A model generated the notes under the pieces. That model saw nothing but the letters and a program-made list of their open reading frames with translations. It was not told the DNA's origin and ran no database searches. A stretch of 64,000 nt of DNA from Tubiluchus corallicola (taxonomy: Eukaryota; Priapulida; Priapulimorpha; Priapulimorphida; Tubiluchidae). This document shows, in pieces, positions 37,701 through 49,438 of this stretch. The position numbers and the translations under genes are program-made. Numbering within the stretch: position 1 is the stretch's first letter; each line of letters begins with the position of its first letter. The DNA lies in assembly GCA_030141605.1 (NCBI GenBank), contig JAQGDQ010000116.1, positions 538,603-602,602 on the forward strand, in the 5' to 3' direction.

Positions 37701-40700
37701 TCTGGAGTTTTTAACAAATTCATCACTTCAAAATATCCATTTAATTGGGAAAGTGGTCTTTTTGGAAAAATAAATAAATGAGTACAAAATTGTAAATTGT
37801 TAAATTTCTTATACTTGGTGTTGAACATTGGTGTTCTGATCTCTCCTTCTTTTGGATAACTTTCTCTCTCATTCAGAAAGCAAATTCATTCTTAAACATA
37901 GCCAAGTAACTGGCTTGTGTGTTGGCTGCAAAGTCAAGTATCAATGGGTCTGGCTAGTAAATAAGTGGGTGGTTGTCAAAAACACTGGGGGTTTTGGTTG
38001 GTTTTATCTACCATTTTATTCTTCTCTGTCCTTTTCTTTCATTGAGCGACGATGGTCAGAACACTTCTGCCTACTCAGTGTCTGATTTCGAAAGATTGTG
38101 CTTGATGACAAATTTGTCTTTAGTCCGACCATAACTATTTAGCCTTAGTAAAGGGTGTTGCCGGGTTGAGTGCTGAAACAAAATCCTCTGATAGCACTTC
38201 TTTACTGAGATTTGAACAATATTTTGCAAATGCTTTGTAACACTAGATAGTTGGGGTGTCTTGTAGGTTTGTAATGATACATTGTAATATCTTTTCTTAC
38301 GATGTGCTTATCGTCAAAGCGCGTCTGTATCGCGATACTCTTGACTTATACGAGTCTCTGAAACTTGGCAAGAGGCCACGTGTCTAATAATCTGCAGATA
38401 AAAACAATTTGAAATCTCAGTGCAACTTTAAAGTGTACTGCTGTAGATACGTAACAGTAACTCCTTAACACAGTTTAAGCTGTACTGAGAGCGGACGTGG
38501 TACGTGCTACAGTTTGCAGCCCGCAATCAACGCTGCATTGCTAAAATGTTGGTAATCGTGTTAACATATTCTGCAGGCAATATATAGTGATTGCGTTGTT
38601 TTGAAATGACTAATAAGGGTGAAAATACACTAGCTACATTTAAATCAAAAGTTTGGAAATATTTTGCATTTCCAGGCACGTATGTTCAGAATGATGTACG
38701 AGAAATTTTACCAAACTATAACTGTTTGCCGAGTCTGTGACACTGCTTTAAATTATGCTGGAAATACCATAAATATGACATTACACACAAAGTTGATTCA
38801 TTTAGATAACTGGAATGAAGGAAAAGTGTGTAATAATCACTGAGCGAAAGTAAACAAGCACTGCCAACAACTTCCAAACGTGCACTTGTCCTGGTCAACT
38901 GAGATGCTTTCAAATCAAAACTATTGCAAAATATATAGCACCTGGATCGCATAAAGCTCAACTGATAACTAAACACATCAGAATTTTTATGGCAGCAGAC
39001 TTTTTGTTGTGAAAGTACTGGGTTCAGAAAACTGATAAATGTATTAGAGCCATGATACACTATACCTTTACGCACTTACTTCAGTGAAACACTGATGCTT
39101 CAGTTGTACAAATAAACAAAGACTCAAATAGAAACGAGGGAAGGAGTTTACAATTCCCCACACTTTAAATACTATAACCTTAATCTTAACCCTAGCCCCT
39201 ACCCTAACCCTAATTCAACCCTATCCCTAACTCTAACCCTAACCCCAACCCTCACCCTCATCCTAATCCGCTTCATGAACTAATCTTTTGTGGGTTCGAA
39301 TTGTAAGCTTTAGCCAAAATGAGATTAGCAAAGACACATATGTCGCTTTAACTAGTGTGTCGCGTGCCACTCAATGTTATAATACTATAACTGTTCACTT
39401 TACTACCGATGAATGAAAATTAGCAAATTACGTTTTGTAAACAAGCGTCATAACAAAGTCTCACACGGGGAAGTATCTTGGCGTTGTGCTTAAAGCAGCT
39501 GTTAATGAATGGCAACTGCTAACAAAATATAGCATATTGCTTGTTATGGACAATGCGAGTGACATGGACATTGCTGCTAAAGAAGCCAGTTTGTTTCCAA
39601 ATATGAAGTGCTTTGCTGATGATGTTAAGACCAGATGAAACAGTAGTTGCGACATGTGTGAAAGATTTTTCGAACATTAACTAGCAATTGAAGCAACACT
39701 ACTTGAAAAGGACATTCGAAAAAATGAAAAAGACATTTGCACATTAAAAGGAGACGGTGACTCAAAGGTTGAAGAGCTTGTTGCTATTCTGAAGCTGCTA
39801 AAGACTATCACAAAAATCCTTTGTGAATCTAAAATTCCCATATTACTTACCCATTCCTGAAACTCATATTTGATACAATGACTGTGAACCCTAAAGCCTA
39901 AACGGAAAGTGGTTCTAATTTGGCTGAAACCATGAAAGTGGCTATTAGTAATGATTTAGCAAAACGTTATACATCTGAAGAAATGGAAGATTTTCTATTT
40001 GAGAGCTGTGCGATAGATCCTAGAGCTTTCCCACAGCTAGGTGGGGACACAAAGAACTGTTTCTACATGTCTTTGATTACAAAGATTGTTAGATTTCACA
40101 AAAACAGTCGCTGCACGAATGTACATGCAGCAGAACCTTCAGCAGACTCCGTAAAGGAAACTAATAGTGATGGGCAAGTTAACACAGATGTGGCGCATAT
40201 ATGCGTCAATAAGCAAGAAGAACTCCCTTCATGACAGTGTAACTGAGGAGGTTAGAAAATACAGAATAGAACAGTCAATCGACATCAATAGCAATCCTCT
40301 GCATTGGTGGAAACAGCATAGTGGTATACTCCCATTAATGGCAGAGGGCGCAAAATATTATTTGCAAACCCACACTACTTCCGTGCCAAATGAAAGAGTG
40401 CTCTCATCAGCAGAAGATATTGTAACAAACCAGAGGGCTTCACTATCCCATGAAAATGTAGATATTTTGATTTTGTTAAAGAAAAATATGCAATACTAAG
40501 ACTAACTAAGCTACCAAATTGTAAAGTGAATTGTAAATCAGCAGCAATTTATTAGTTATTACCTTATTATAAACTTTAATTAAATTTTATTTATCACAAC
40601 TATAATAACATAAACATAATTTTTCTTAGCAATAACAAAATTCGTTATATCTCTGAATCTATTAAACCTGCAAAAAAGTTCTCATATGTATTGCGAAACT

Positions 40701-41298
40701 TATCGTATTGTGGGTTAGTATCGTGATACTTATCGTATTGTGACTAGTGTATCATTACAGCCCTAGTATCTTGCAAGCATTATTGCAGACCAATTAACTT
40801 AGACCTGTTAATTATAAAAATCCCATTGAGTATGTGCCTTACTCTTGTGATGGAGTTTAAGATCTAACCTTGTCTATGTTGAATACAAGAAATAACCCCT
40901 CCCTTGAAATGCCTGGCGGTTTAACTTTGAACCTGGCAATAATAGTAAAAATGCCCTTTATTAGTGAAATTTGGCTAATTTTTGTAACTTTCTTGAATGG
41001 TTTTGTTACGAGTACAAATGTTACAGCAATATAATTACACAATTGATTATTGTAGAAGACACCTACAGTTGTTATGGAACCAACATCTGTGAACGTAACT
41101 CCAATTCTTAGTGTTACGAATGCGTCACCTTTGTCAGTATCCACCGCATCTGCTGGAACAATTTACCACTTTACTGAAGGGCAGTTTGAGCAAGCAACCT
41201 TACCTTTACTAATAAAGCAAGAGACTCACCTGGGACTGTCACTTGATGCCAGGATGCAAACTGAGGCCAGTGATTCAAAACTGGAGCCGCATTCATGA
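31748..41298 (+). CDS. FOS: Fos-family bZIP transcription factor (six coding exons, complete)
   Basis: Exons: 31748-31795, 33483-33620, 34465-34692, 35976-36083, 37476-37661, 41056-41298; all introns are phase 0. The product is 316 residues. The short first exon encodes [16 protein letters not shown]. Residues 17-62 include [16 protein letters not shown], and exon 3 opens with AGFVPP; both motifs recall invertebrate Fos (kayak) N-termini. The bZIP starts [18 protein letters not shown] and continues AAAKCRKRR, with all five Fos DNA contacts (Asn, Ala, Ala, Cys, Arg) present. Leucine heptads are L-L-I-L-L, closing with HLPMC as in vertebrate HxPxC. Exon 6 has LLIKQE, a SUMO-type psi-K-x-E site, comparable to LKTE in human FOS. 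Fos proteins bind AP-1 sites as heterodimers with Jun. The long vertebrate C-terminal activation region is not recognisable. Confidence 0.93.
32106..32414 (+). mobile_element. LINE C-terminal fragment with zinc knuckle, Fos intron 1
   Basis: A 102-codon open stretch contains [30 protein letters not shown] and [16 protein letters not shown]-x2-C ... H-x4-C knuckle after a basic Asn/Lys-Tyr motif is characteristic of the end of many LINE polymerases. It has the orientation of Fos but no splice signals link it to Fos. Confidence 0.6.
32610..32659. repeat. Perfect 15-base inverted repeat in Fos intron 1
   Basis: GATCAGTCTATTAAA at 32610-32624 and its exact reverse complement at 32645-32659 enclose a 20-base AT-rich loop. 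It lies between the LINE fragment and the mariner relic and may mark the end of one of them. Confidence 0.7.
32900..33200 (+). mobile_element. Mariner-like transposase relic, Fos intron 1
   Basis: A broken plus-strand frame gives [20 protein letters not shown] and then [10 protein letters not shown] and VWSKIL. FxDEK-F-T-x2-x2-N-x2-ND-x-YA is the hallmark around the second catalytic Asp of mariner/Tc1-type transposases, and VWSK stands where VW(A/G) follows. Stops on both sides show it is inactive. Terminal repeats were not located. Confidence 0.55.
34729..35324. repeat. Dispersed 14-base motif GGTGTCGGATGTAC in Fos intron 3
   Basis: Copies or near copies occur at 34727-34740, 34857-34870, 35137-35150, 35153-35166 and 35311-35324, all on the same strand. 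Differences are at one to four positions. Spacing is irregular, so this is not a simple tandem array. Confidence 0.6.
38606..40499 (+). pseudogene. Broken hAT transposase with BED zinc finger
   Basis: Recognisable blocks in order are a start with [12 protein letters not shown] (38640-38675), then a BED-type finger with [20 protein letters not shown] (about 38728-38790) after a frameshift. [20 protein letters not shown] (39520-39585) is the block around a catalytic Asp. [19 protein letters not shown] is near 39985-40040. Last comes the hATC dimerisation block with [32 protein letters not shown] and [12 protein letters not shown] (40290-40497). Stops and frameshifts separate the blocks, and 39120-39460 lacks transposase similarity, so the enzyme is not made. 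The frames are not joined here. Confidence 0.85.
39178..39268. repeat. Degenerate telomere-type (CCCTAA)n block inside the hAT element
   Basis: About 90 bases consist of CCCTAA-like hexamers with frequent substitutions (CCCTAG, CCCTAC, CTCTAA, CCCCAA, CCCTCA). The motif equals the vertebrate-type telomere repeat, common in many non-arthropod animals. Its place in the decayed middle of the transposon suggests capture or insertion after transposition. Confidence 0.75.
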
Positions 41299-42067
41299 TG
41301 TCAATTTTCCATTCCAGTTTTAGTAGATAAATTAGCCAAACTATTTTGAAAATATATTTTTTGATGGTGTTTTATCTTATTCATGGAAAGTTTGCCTGCA
41401 ATACAAAAACACTTTTAGTAGAAATTCCAAGCTGCTATTTGTCTTGTCATGAGCTTATTACTACTAGTAACTGTACATTATTTACTGATCCACCATAGTA
41501 AGAAATAAGTAATTTTTGGAAGCGAGGTAAAATGAGGGAGTGATGATGAAATCTAACATTCACTGAGATTTTTCATTGCATCCAGTATCATTAATGTTGG
41601 GCATTTTTGTACGTTGCATCAATATACCCATAAATAGAACTTAAAGAATTATTTTTAAATTGTGCAGTATGCTCTAGTTCAATTTCTTTTTATGTTTTGA
41701 ATATGACTGTTTTAATTTGACTGTGGTCAAGAATTGTTGTTTGTGCAATATTATTTTTCTTTTGCCGTGACCAAAAGTACTTTGTGTCTATTCAGTATCA
41801 TTGCATTATTCAAGATTATTCATTCTTGTAAAACATAAGTTTTAGTTATTTATCGATAAGTTGTGCAATTCAGTGCTGCAGTTTTGCTGTACTTTATTTG
41901 GTTTATTTTATCATTTCTGTAAATTGTGCATTTGTGCCACTTACTGTATATTTAAGTATTTTACTAGTTTTAGATTGTACATGGTAAAAGGTTTGTTGTA
42001 GACCTCTGTATTTACAACTGTTTTACTTTTATGTTTTGTGCAAAATAACTTGTTGTGCAATTGAGCA

Positions 42068-42119
42068 GATGATGATGGTGATGGTGATAGTGATGATGAT
42101 AGTGATGATGATGATAATA
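42068..42119. repeat. (GAT)n microsatellite in the Fos 3' UTR
   Basis: GATGATGGTGATGGTGATAG and related trinucleotide units run for about 50 bases and lead directly into an AATAAA hexamer. Confidence 0.85.
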
Positions 42120-42121
42120 AA
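42116..42121 (+). terminator. Candidate Fos poly(A) signal
   Basis: AATAAA about 820 bases after the stop codon. ATTTA pentamers lie in the intervening 3' UTR (near 41481, 41847, 41946, 42007). Such elements shorten FOS mRNA half-life in vertebrates, but in an AT-rich UTR they are expected by chance. Confidence 0.4.
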
Positions 42122-42249
42122 GGCAATTGAATGCCATTAGCTTTTACTCTATCCATTCTTTGCTAAACTTTTGGGTAGCAAACAAAAACAAATGTGATAT
42201 GTAGGTACATTTGGTCCTATAAGCTGAACTTTCAAGTTCCATCATGATA

Positions 42250-42315
42250 GAGAAGTGATCCTGGTTTAGTGGTAGAGTAATACCTCCAGTGCAATTGCAT
42301 CCATGGCTTGTTCAC
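42250..42315 (+). repeat. Possible tRNA-like (SINE head) sequence
   Basis: CCTGGTTTAGTGGTAGAGTA resembles the D-arm/A-box part of glycine tRNAs. The B box (near TTGTTCACTTTGA) is poor and no acceptor stem closes, so this is a relic at best. Confidence 0.3.
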
Positions 42316-42319
42316 TTTG

Positions 42320-44100
42320 ATGGTCATGACTCATCAGATGCGAGGCTTTTTAATTGTGAGGGGTTATCACTTCCACTGCTGTTAGTTTGTAAGTCTTATT
42401 CAGAATTTCTTATTCAACAGGGTTGTTATTTCATAGCTGGCCTTTACATTTGAAAGCAGTTCAGCTTTGAAAGCAGAGAACCAACTTGGTAGCTACCCAA
42501 TACTTTTCTGTGTGATCTACCACTACTGAAGTCTGGAAAATTACAGAGGTTTGAGTAAAGTTATGGATAACTTCATTTATTAACACACTGTTTTTTCTTC
42601 TTTGAAGGTAGCATTTGGTTAAGGCTCCTACATATTCATTGCTCAGACTACTTGTTTTTCCTGTGAAAGAGATTGCTACCTGCTTAAATTTTGAAGCTTC
42701 AGCCATCCGAAACATGATGTGTATTCAGTGTATTGTGTATTGGCATCATAAGTGTTAACATATGTGTTTTGCACCAGCGCACTGTTTTTTAATTTTACAA
42801 TCAAAATTATTGTTAGCAAATTGTTATTTATTTTTAAATATACATGTATGCCTTGCTATTGTGCTACTAAATCTTATTTTGTTCTTTAGAATAATCTGCT
42901 ACCTCTTTATTGACACTTGATGCTACAAAGTGGGCAAGTGTAGAATTGCTGGTTCGATTTGCATGTCTGTCTGCTGCCAGCTTTTGTCATTCTTCATGTT
43001 ATCATGTATATTAATTACGTGAAAATATACATATATATACATGTTTTGACAAAATTAGGATTTTGCTTATTTGTTACTTATGAAATTGTACTGTAGTGTC
43101 GTGAATATATGAAAGTAGTGTAATATTTATGTAATAGTGATATAATTTTTCATATCATGTATGTAATAGTCCAGCTTATTAATAGCTGGAATGAACTTCA
43201 TTTTTGTACATTTTGTGAATAATTAATATTACGTATATTTTTTTTCTTGGTACAAAAAATCGTCAACGGATGGCGCGGCAGAGTTATCGAGTGAGAGGAA
43301 GAATGAATTGCATGAGCGTTTTTGATATTTTTAAGTGTGAATTTTAATACGGCGAATTACCGTTTTTTGAAGGGACCTTGGCGAAACAATATTAATTCGC
43401 ATGATTCATCTCCCGTTTTGCGAAGACTCGCTATGCGCAGCGCATGCAACTAGTAGCTACGCTCCCCATTGTGCTGAGTGACGCTGGGGTTTTCCCATTT
43501 GTCATCGATTTGATATTCTCTTGCTTGAGGCTGAGCAAAGCTTATATATGGACTCCGCAGTATCATGAAATTATTTATTACCCGATGCCGTGACTGTAAC
43601 TTGTACTTTATAATATAGGCCTATCATGTATATGATGAGCAGATCCATTAATAATTATAATTAATCTTTAACATAACTATCACTAATTACAAATTAAAGT
43701 TATTATTATAGCTTGAAATAAGTCCTTCAAATTGTAGCTCAGCCCCCCCCCCAGTCGGGGGGGGGGGTAGGTATTTGCTGACTTGGTACAGTGTTTGCAT
43801 AGTTAGCGGCTGAATGTAAGCAACCTTGAACCTATTAACAAACGGATTAGTCATAATCAGAAAAATCATCAGGTTGTATATATATATCTGAATCTAGTTA
43901 TGACACCTTTCCGGTTTCATAACTGAATCCTGAATCCGGTTTACTATCTTGCCTTATAGGATTATCGTTGATTATCAGATAGGTTTCTGTCCTGCCATAT
44001 GGCATCGGCATAACGAATCGGCTGTGCTATTGATTACTGAGTATCGGCTTGCCAAACCTTTGCTAAAATCGACACGCTTATGTTATTAATGTAATATAAG
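42320..44100. other. Intergenic stretch downstream of Fos
   Basis: No exon was recognised. Contents include a run of ten C, four bases, and eleven G at 43743-43767 (a strong GC hairpin) and a slightly GC-richer patch near 43260-43560. Confidence 0.5.
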
Positions 44101-44102
44101 TA

Positions 44103-44212
44103 TGCAAGTTAGTACGGCCAAACTATGTAAGTTCTGTTCTAAACAATCAAACTCGTGTGCAAGTTAGTACTGCCAAACTATGTAGGTTTTGTTCTAAACA
44201 ATGAAACTCGTA
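44103..44212 (+). repeat. 55-bp tandem duplication
   Basis: Two head-to-tail copies, 44103-44157 and 44158-44212, begin TGCAAGTTAGTAC and include CCAAACTATGTA and TCTAAACAAT. About six substitutions separate them. Confidence 0.85.
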
Positions 44213-44645
44213 TTCTATTTTGTCTATTTTAACATGAAATAAATATAAGCAAACAAAAATGCACTGACTGTTTGTCTTAGGAAAATCTGCATTATGTATT
44301 TGCTGTATTGCTCTAATAAACAAATTTATTCTTAACCATTCATTGTCCTTTAAGAGTGAACGTATAATCAATATATTAATATTTGGGGGCTGTCAATATA
44401 ATTATTAGTATAGGCATGATGCGTAGGTAGAGATGTGGCTTGTTTAAACTGGACTAAAAACACTGCAACAGTATTCTTTAAGGAACAAATTTTTGCTCTC
44501 TTTTTAATACGATAGCGAGATAACTAATTAGATCTACATGTTGTGTAACCGCAGGCCAAGCCGATCAGGCACAATTTATACAATATGTAATACTATTGTA
44601 TAAACTGCGGCTCAGGTGAATAAACTACGAAGCGCATGTCTGACT

Positions 44646-44803
44646 TGCGTCACTCGCTAAAAAAAGACCATGATGTCAGACAGCTGAAAGCGTTTTCACC
44701 GCGCAGAATCGGAAAATAGTTTTGATCTGCTAACTGGAGTGTTTTATTTTGTTATGAAGTTGCCAAGAGTTACCTGAGAAACTCTCACTTTTAGCCGGTA
44801 AGT
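44646..44803 (+). promoter_or_regulatory. Candidate promoter and non-coding first exon of the second bZIP gene
   Basis: TGCGTCA (44646-44652) and TGATGTCA (44671-44678) are variants of AP-1/ATF sites 25 bases apart. About 120 bases on, GCCG is followed by a consensus donor GTAAGT at 44798-44803. This could be a leader exon spliced to the acceptor at 52913-52914, about 8 kb away. Alternative candidates are TATA-like motifs near 52512 and 52601. The link is inference. Confidence 0.3.
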
Positions 44804-44809
44804 TTCGTT

Positions 44810-47800
44810 TTTCGTATTTTGGTGACTGCAATGCGGTTTTTAATAGTGAATATTACGATAATGAAAATGAAAACGAGGGGAGCTCGATTTCTAGGTGTAA
44901 TTAACACAAGTGTAATAATCCAGGTTTAATGTAATTGTATCATATTCATTCACAGCCAGAACCTGGTAGTCCTTAAAAATTAACCTGCCAAGTTAATATT
45001 ATTTTCACTTTGCAGTTTGATAAATGATGCATGTAGTTTTTAACTTTGGCATAACCTAGCACATTAGCAGCATTTTTTCAGTTACTGGCTTTCAACGTGT
45101 GCAGTTTTTATAAGGCGATTATAAGCAAAACTGATAATCGCTATCTAATTAAAAATGTGTATAAAGGAAAGATACATCGTTTTTTCAAAAATTGCAAAGT
45201 CGAATAAATATGCCACAGTATAACTTATTATAGGACTTGTGCCTTATCATCTCTGCGAAATTTTTTGACACTGTCAGAAATTTACCTTCCAGCACTTTTA
45301 CCTGAACTGTTGCTGATAAGCGGTGGTCGATGTCAAGGCATAAAATTTCACTGAAAAATATCAAACGCGGTGCGCGGGTTGAAATTATTTAGCGGATCTT
45401 TTATTTTTATGGACACCAGTTTTGCAGCGACCTTTTTAAAATAAGACAATTGGACGAGCCCTATGTGCATTAGTTAGATCGTCACTGGATTTTAATTTTG
45501 CCAGTTTGTGAACGATATTCAAACCCTCAATACAGATTAAAAAGTAACTCAAGAATTTCACAAGAATGACTAAATTATTTGGCGATGTTATCTATAGTTT
45601 GAAATGATTTTGAAAAATTTCTCGGATAAATATGCCCGAAAAATCTGTTTTCAGAAGATGTATGCACAAGCAGTATGCTAGTAATTATCTTTACTTGCAA
45701 TAAAACATTAAAACTTTCTTTTAGCTTTTAAATTTTTACTACATCTTTGTGGTTAATGCTTGAATCTCAAGCTTTCAAAAACTGGCATACTACATGTGGC
45801 ATAAACCATCAAATCTTGAGCTTTTGAAGGTAGAGGGCTGCCAATAACAATTTCTAATTGGGCCTTGCACTTCCTAGCACCGGCCGTGTAATTGACTTGA
45901 GCAGCGATGATTCTACATGTCCCTTAAATTATTAAATTTATTAGATTCTCATGTTTAACTCAAGGTTAAATATTTTCAGGTCAAGATGTGGCTTAGAAAA
46001 TTTGACGTGACAACTGACAATGACGTTGAAATGTGGTTCAGAAATTATTCGTTATTCAGATACATGTATTGTAATACGTGAAATGACATCATCAACTCTA
46101 TTTCACATGTTTTGGTAACACGACCTTGACCTTGGACATTAAGTCATATTTTTTGGCAAATTTGCTTGGTTCACAAATTCTCAAAGACACACAGAAAGCA
46201 CTTATTTCCCAGGCTGGGTGCCTCGTGTGATATTTGATCTTGACTTTTGAGCCAAGGTCAAAAATTTCTCACGTCCAATTTTTTCTGCAGAAAATTGTCC
46301 ACCTACTTTTTCCACTGATTATATGTACCAAATAGCAGCAGTCCTAAGGTTGGTGGCGCACTGGGCAAGCTGAACTTCGGCGCCCTAACAAGTATAATTT
46401 TAAAAAATTTTCACGAGGAGAAAAACTGAAAATGTGAAATAAAGAGTTTATTACAATATGTAGTAAACTAGAGTAAACAGCTAAACACAGCATCAGGTTC
46501 CAAATCCTTGAAAGCTTTTTGGATTCAAACATTTTGAATTTTCATTTCATTTTATTTTTTATTTTCATATTTTTTCTTTATCCTTAACAACGCCCCCCAA
46601 GCACATGGCACCCCGGGCGACTGCCCGAGTCAAATGGCGTTGTTATGGAGCGCATTGGCAAGTTTGCGATGTTAACCTGTGACGTAGGGGCCAGGCTATC
46701 GTTTAACAGTTAACACTGGTCACCTAGCATCAATACTTGTCATCTTGGTGAACAACTCTTGAGGAAAAACTGCTTCTACGTCACTACATTTGCAATCGTT
46801 TGAACTTTGGATTTCCCTCGCTGCCCGCTTGCCCGGGAGCGGTATAAAATATTTATCTTTATTAGCTTGTCAGCAAGCTGACAGGGTTACTCTAATTTCT
46901 CCCATTGAACTGATTCGGATCGGATTCTCCCATGCACGTACGGCATAGTCACCCCAACTGGTACAACGCAGAATTATGACAGAATAGACTACGGATGCTG
47001 CAGGACCGTGCAGGTCCCTAGGCTGTCAAAGTTAGGGGGGGGGGCTAATTACTCAGTTTAAATTGCATTACGTGTTTAGGTATTTAATTTAGGTAATGCA
47101 CAATCGGCAGGCGGCACTAAACCACCTTCCATGGGTCAGATTCACAAACTATAAAATTTGGGGAAGGCACGAGAAATGGGTGAACGTTCTAACGATTTGC
47201 AAAAAAAAAAATTATTCCTGAAAATCTATCATTATTACACTTGCGGTTAAGGATTCACTTAACCGGTTAACCAGTTAACTTTTTATCCGTTAACCGTTAG
47301 CCGATTTATCAGATCTAGGCAACATAGCAAGCCCTCTGTAATTTGCCGACTAGATCATTGGAGAACCAAATAAACAGGAAATTTACAACGCAAATATATC
47401 AAATGAAACTTTAGAGTCATATGTACAAATAGGAGTGAAACTTTTAGAAAGTCTACTTAGAAAGAGAAAAGTCTCTGTTTACATCTTTATAAAACAATGT
47501 CAAATTTCAAATTTGAAAAAATAAAGAGTTAACTACCTTGGAAAAGACAATAATTATGGTTTTTATTAGTTTTTAAAGGATTCGGTTTTTCTTGAGGTTT
47601 CCCGCATTTCAGATTTTTGCTTGTCCTTTTTATGCAATATATATTATTATGCCCATATATGCAATGTATATATTATAACATATAACATATATTATATATA
47701 TGTTACAGGCAATGTATGAAACTGGGTATATTCTATAGAACCATGAAAACACCAATCATAGCCATTTAACTACACACAATATGCAAAATTGTATTTAAGC

Positions 47801-48060
47801 TCTAAGCCTTGTGTAAAATTGCGAAGAAAAAAATCCTTGTGTACTGCTAGGAACCTTCTTACACACAAACACCTTAACAAATTTAAAAATGTTTCTGAAT
47901 TCGGCTTCATAGATATGGAAAGTGATCCACCTGGTTGAGCAGCAGGGGAAAGACGGTGACGTTGCACCAACCACCAGCTTAGTTTACTACGTTAAGCGAT
48001 TGTGTGTTCAAATTAGTGAATTTTCTCTGGTTAATGTTAACTCACCAAGTAACACGCAAG
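44810..48060. other. Long non-coding stretch, part 1
   Basis: No coding exon was recognised. Features seen are a GC-rich patch near 46345-46625, a run of G near 47035-47043, TTAACCGGTTAACCAGTTAA-type palindromic sequence near 47258-47300 and an AT microsatellite near 47635-47705. Confidence 0.45.
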
Positions 48061-48063
48061 CAT

Positions 48064-48303
48064 GTTCAGACTAGAGAGCAAGAATTGCTGTGCATTACTC
48101 TCGGACAGTAAGCTGACACTCTCTTCTGTATTCACTGCAAGAAGTGTCGAGAGTAACTCGCCGCTGCGTTCACTCTAGACAGTAAGTCGCAGCAACTGTC
48201 AAAGAGTTTGCAATTTTTTCCCGACAGTAACTCGCAGGGCAAGTCGCTCTTGCTAGTTTGCTGTCAGAGAAAAAACTCGCGACAGAAACTCGCTTGTCTG
48301 AAC
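48064..48303. repeat. Possible MITE with internal GACAGTAACTCGC repeats
   Basis: The segment starts with GTTCAGAC (48064-48071) and ends with its exact reverse complement GTCTGAAC (48296-48303). Inside, the motif GACAGTAACTCGC or close variants begins at about 48104, 48149, 48178, 48223 and 48281. No clear target duplication was found. Confidence 0.4.
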
Positions 48304-48309
48304 GAGTCT

Positions 48310-48590
48310 TTTTATGTGTTTTATACAATACCTAAGTAATGTATAAAATATCTAGCCAAAGTTCGATTTTTCAGAAATTATGTTCATTTTACACATTGCC
48401 AATGTCAATTTACGCATTTTACACAAATCCTGGCTATTATATAAAACGTCTAGGTAAAGTGTGAAAGAGTCAAGGCAAAAAGATTTATTTCACACTTTTC
48501 CTGACATGCATAGGTGTTATATGAAGTGCCTAGGAATTTTATAAAATGTCTGAAGTTTACACCTTGCCTGTAACATATACACTCACTTTT
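48310..48590. repeat. Degenerate ATAAAATGTCTAGG-type repeats
   Basis: Words of the type TATAAAATRTCTAGSNAAAGT and TTTTACAC recur four or five times in both orientations with irregular spacing. The origin is unclear. Confidence 0.4.
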
Positions 48591-49438
48591 GCAGTTACAT
48601 TTGGTGTTAGCTTGGACCTGCACGGGTGTTGGTAGTGCCGTTTGTGAATAACTTTTGAGATACTGGAGCAGCTAGCTAGTTAAAGCGCCTGATTGGCCAT
48701 TTTGCGGCGGCCGTCCGCTGATTGATTAGCGTTTCTCGATTTACGAAATAATTTAGGTTTATTTGCAACTGGAACTCTGTAGGTTAAATAGCTTTACGGA
48801 ATGTGGGGGTGAAGCCACAAATTCCACAACTGCCGTGATTTACATTTCTGTGTATGACTACATTCAAAGTTGTTGTAATGACATATTAATTGTTATTAAT
48901 TGTAAGCTATTGGTGATAGTCAGATGGTGTGATTCACCCGTAAGCTGTTGGTGTCATGAAACAACGTGAAGCTAAGGATAAATGAAAAGTCAGAAGTCAA
49001 ATTCGTAATGGTTGTTTTGTTTGCAAATTTGCTGGATCTATGTTTGCCTGAGGACTCAAAAGCTGCCTGTGTTTAATTAATTTCACCAATGTTAAGCAAG
49101 TTATTCATGTGTAGGCCTATTGTGCAGGTCTACGCGTTTTCTCTGTTGGAAGTGGAAGTCAAAGTCAAGGTTACGATTGCCGGCTTGTGTTTAATTGACC
49201 CTGAACTCAGATATTTGTAACGCTAATATTATTAAACTTGGTTATCTTGTAACTGACTGCCTTCAATTCACCTTACTTTTACACACTTCACGATTTTGCA
49301 TGTCGGCATCCAGTACTTAACGCCCCTGTTCATGTTTATAGTAATGGGTGTTTGTGGTTTATGTTGCGGGAACGGAACCTAGCTAATTATTGAGGATAAT
49401 CCTTTGTGATGAAACACTGAAGGGATCGTGTCCTGTGT

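Larger units (their letters stand above)
38256..40773 (+). mobile_element. hAT (ZBED-type) DNA transposon in Fos intron 5, with target duplication
   Basis: The element spans 38264-40765 (2502 bp). Ends are TAGGTTTGTAATGATAC on the left and, read inward, TAGGGCTGTAATGATAC on the right. An 8-bp target duplication flanks it, GTGTCTTG (38256-38263) and GTATCTTG (40766-40773), with one mismatch. Eight-base duplications and TAGGG/CAGGG-type ends are hallmarks of the hAT superfamily. The interior carries transposase remnants in the same orientation as Fos. The single mismatch between duplications and the many breaks suggest an old insertion. Confidence 0.9.

Noticed and set aside
38716-39075. 119-codon minus-strand frame in the hAT element
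   Set aside because: Plus-strand BED-finger similarity explains the same bases.
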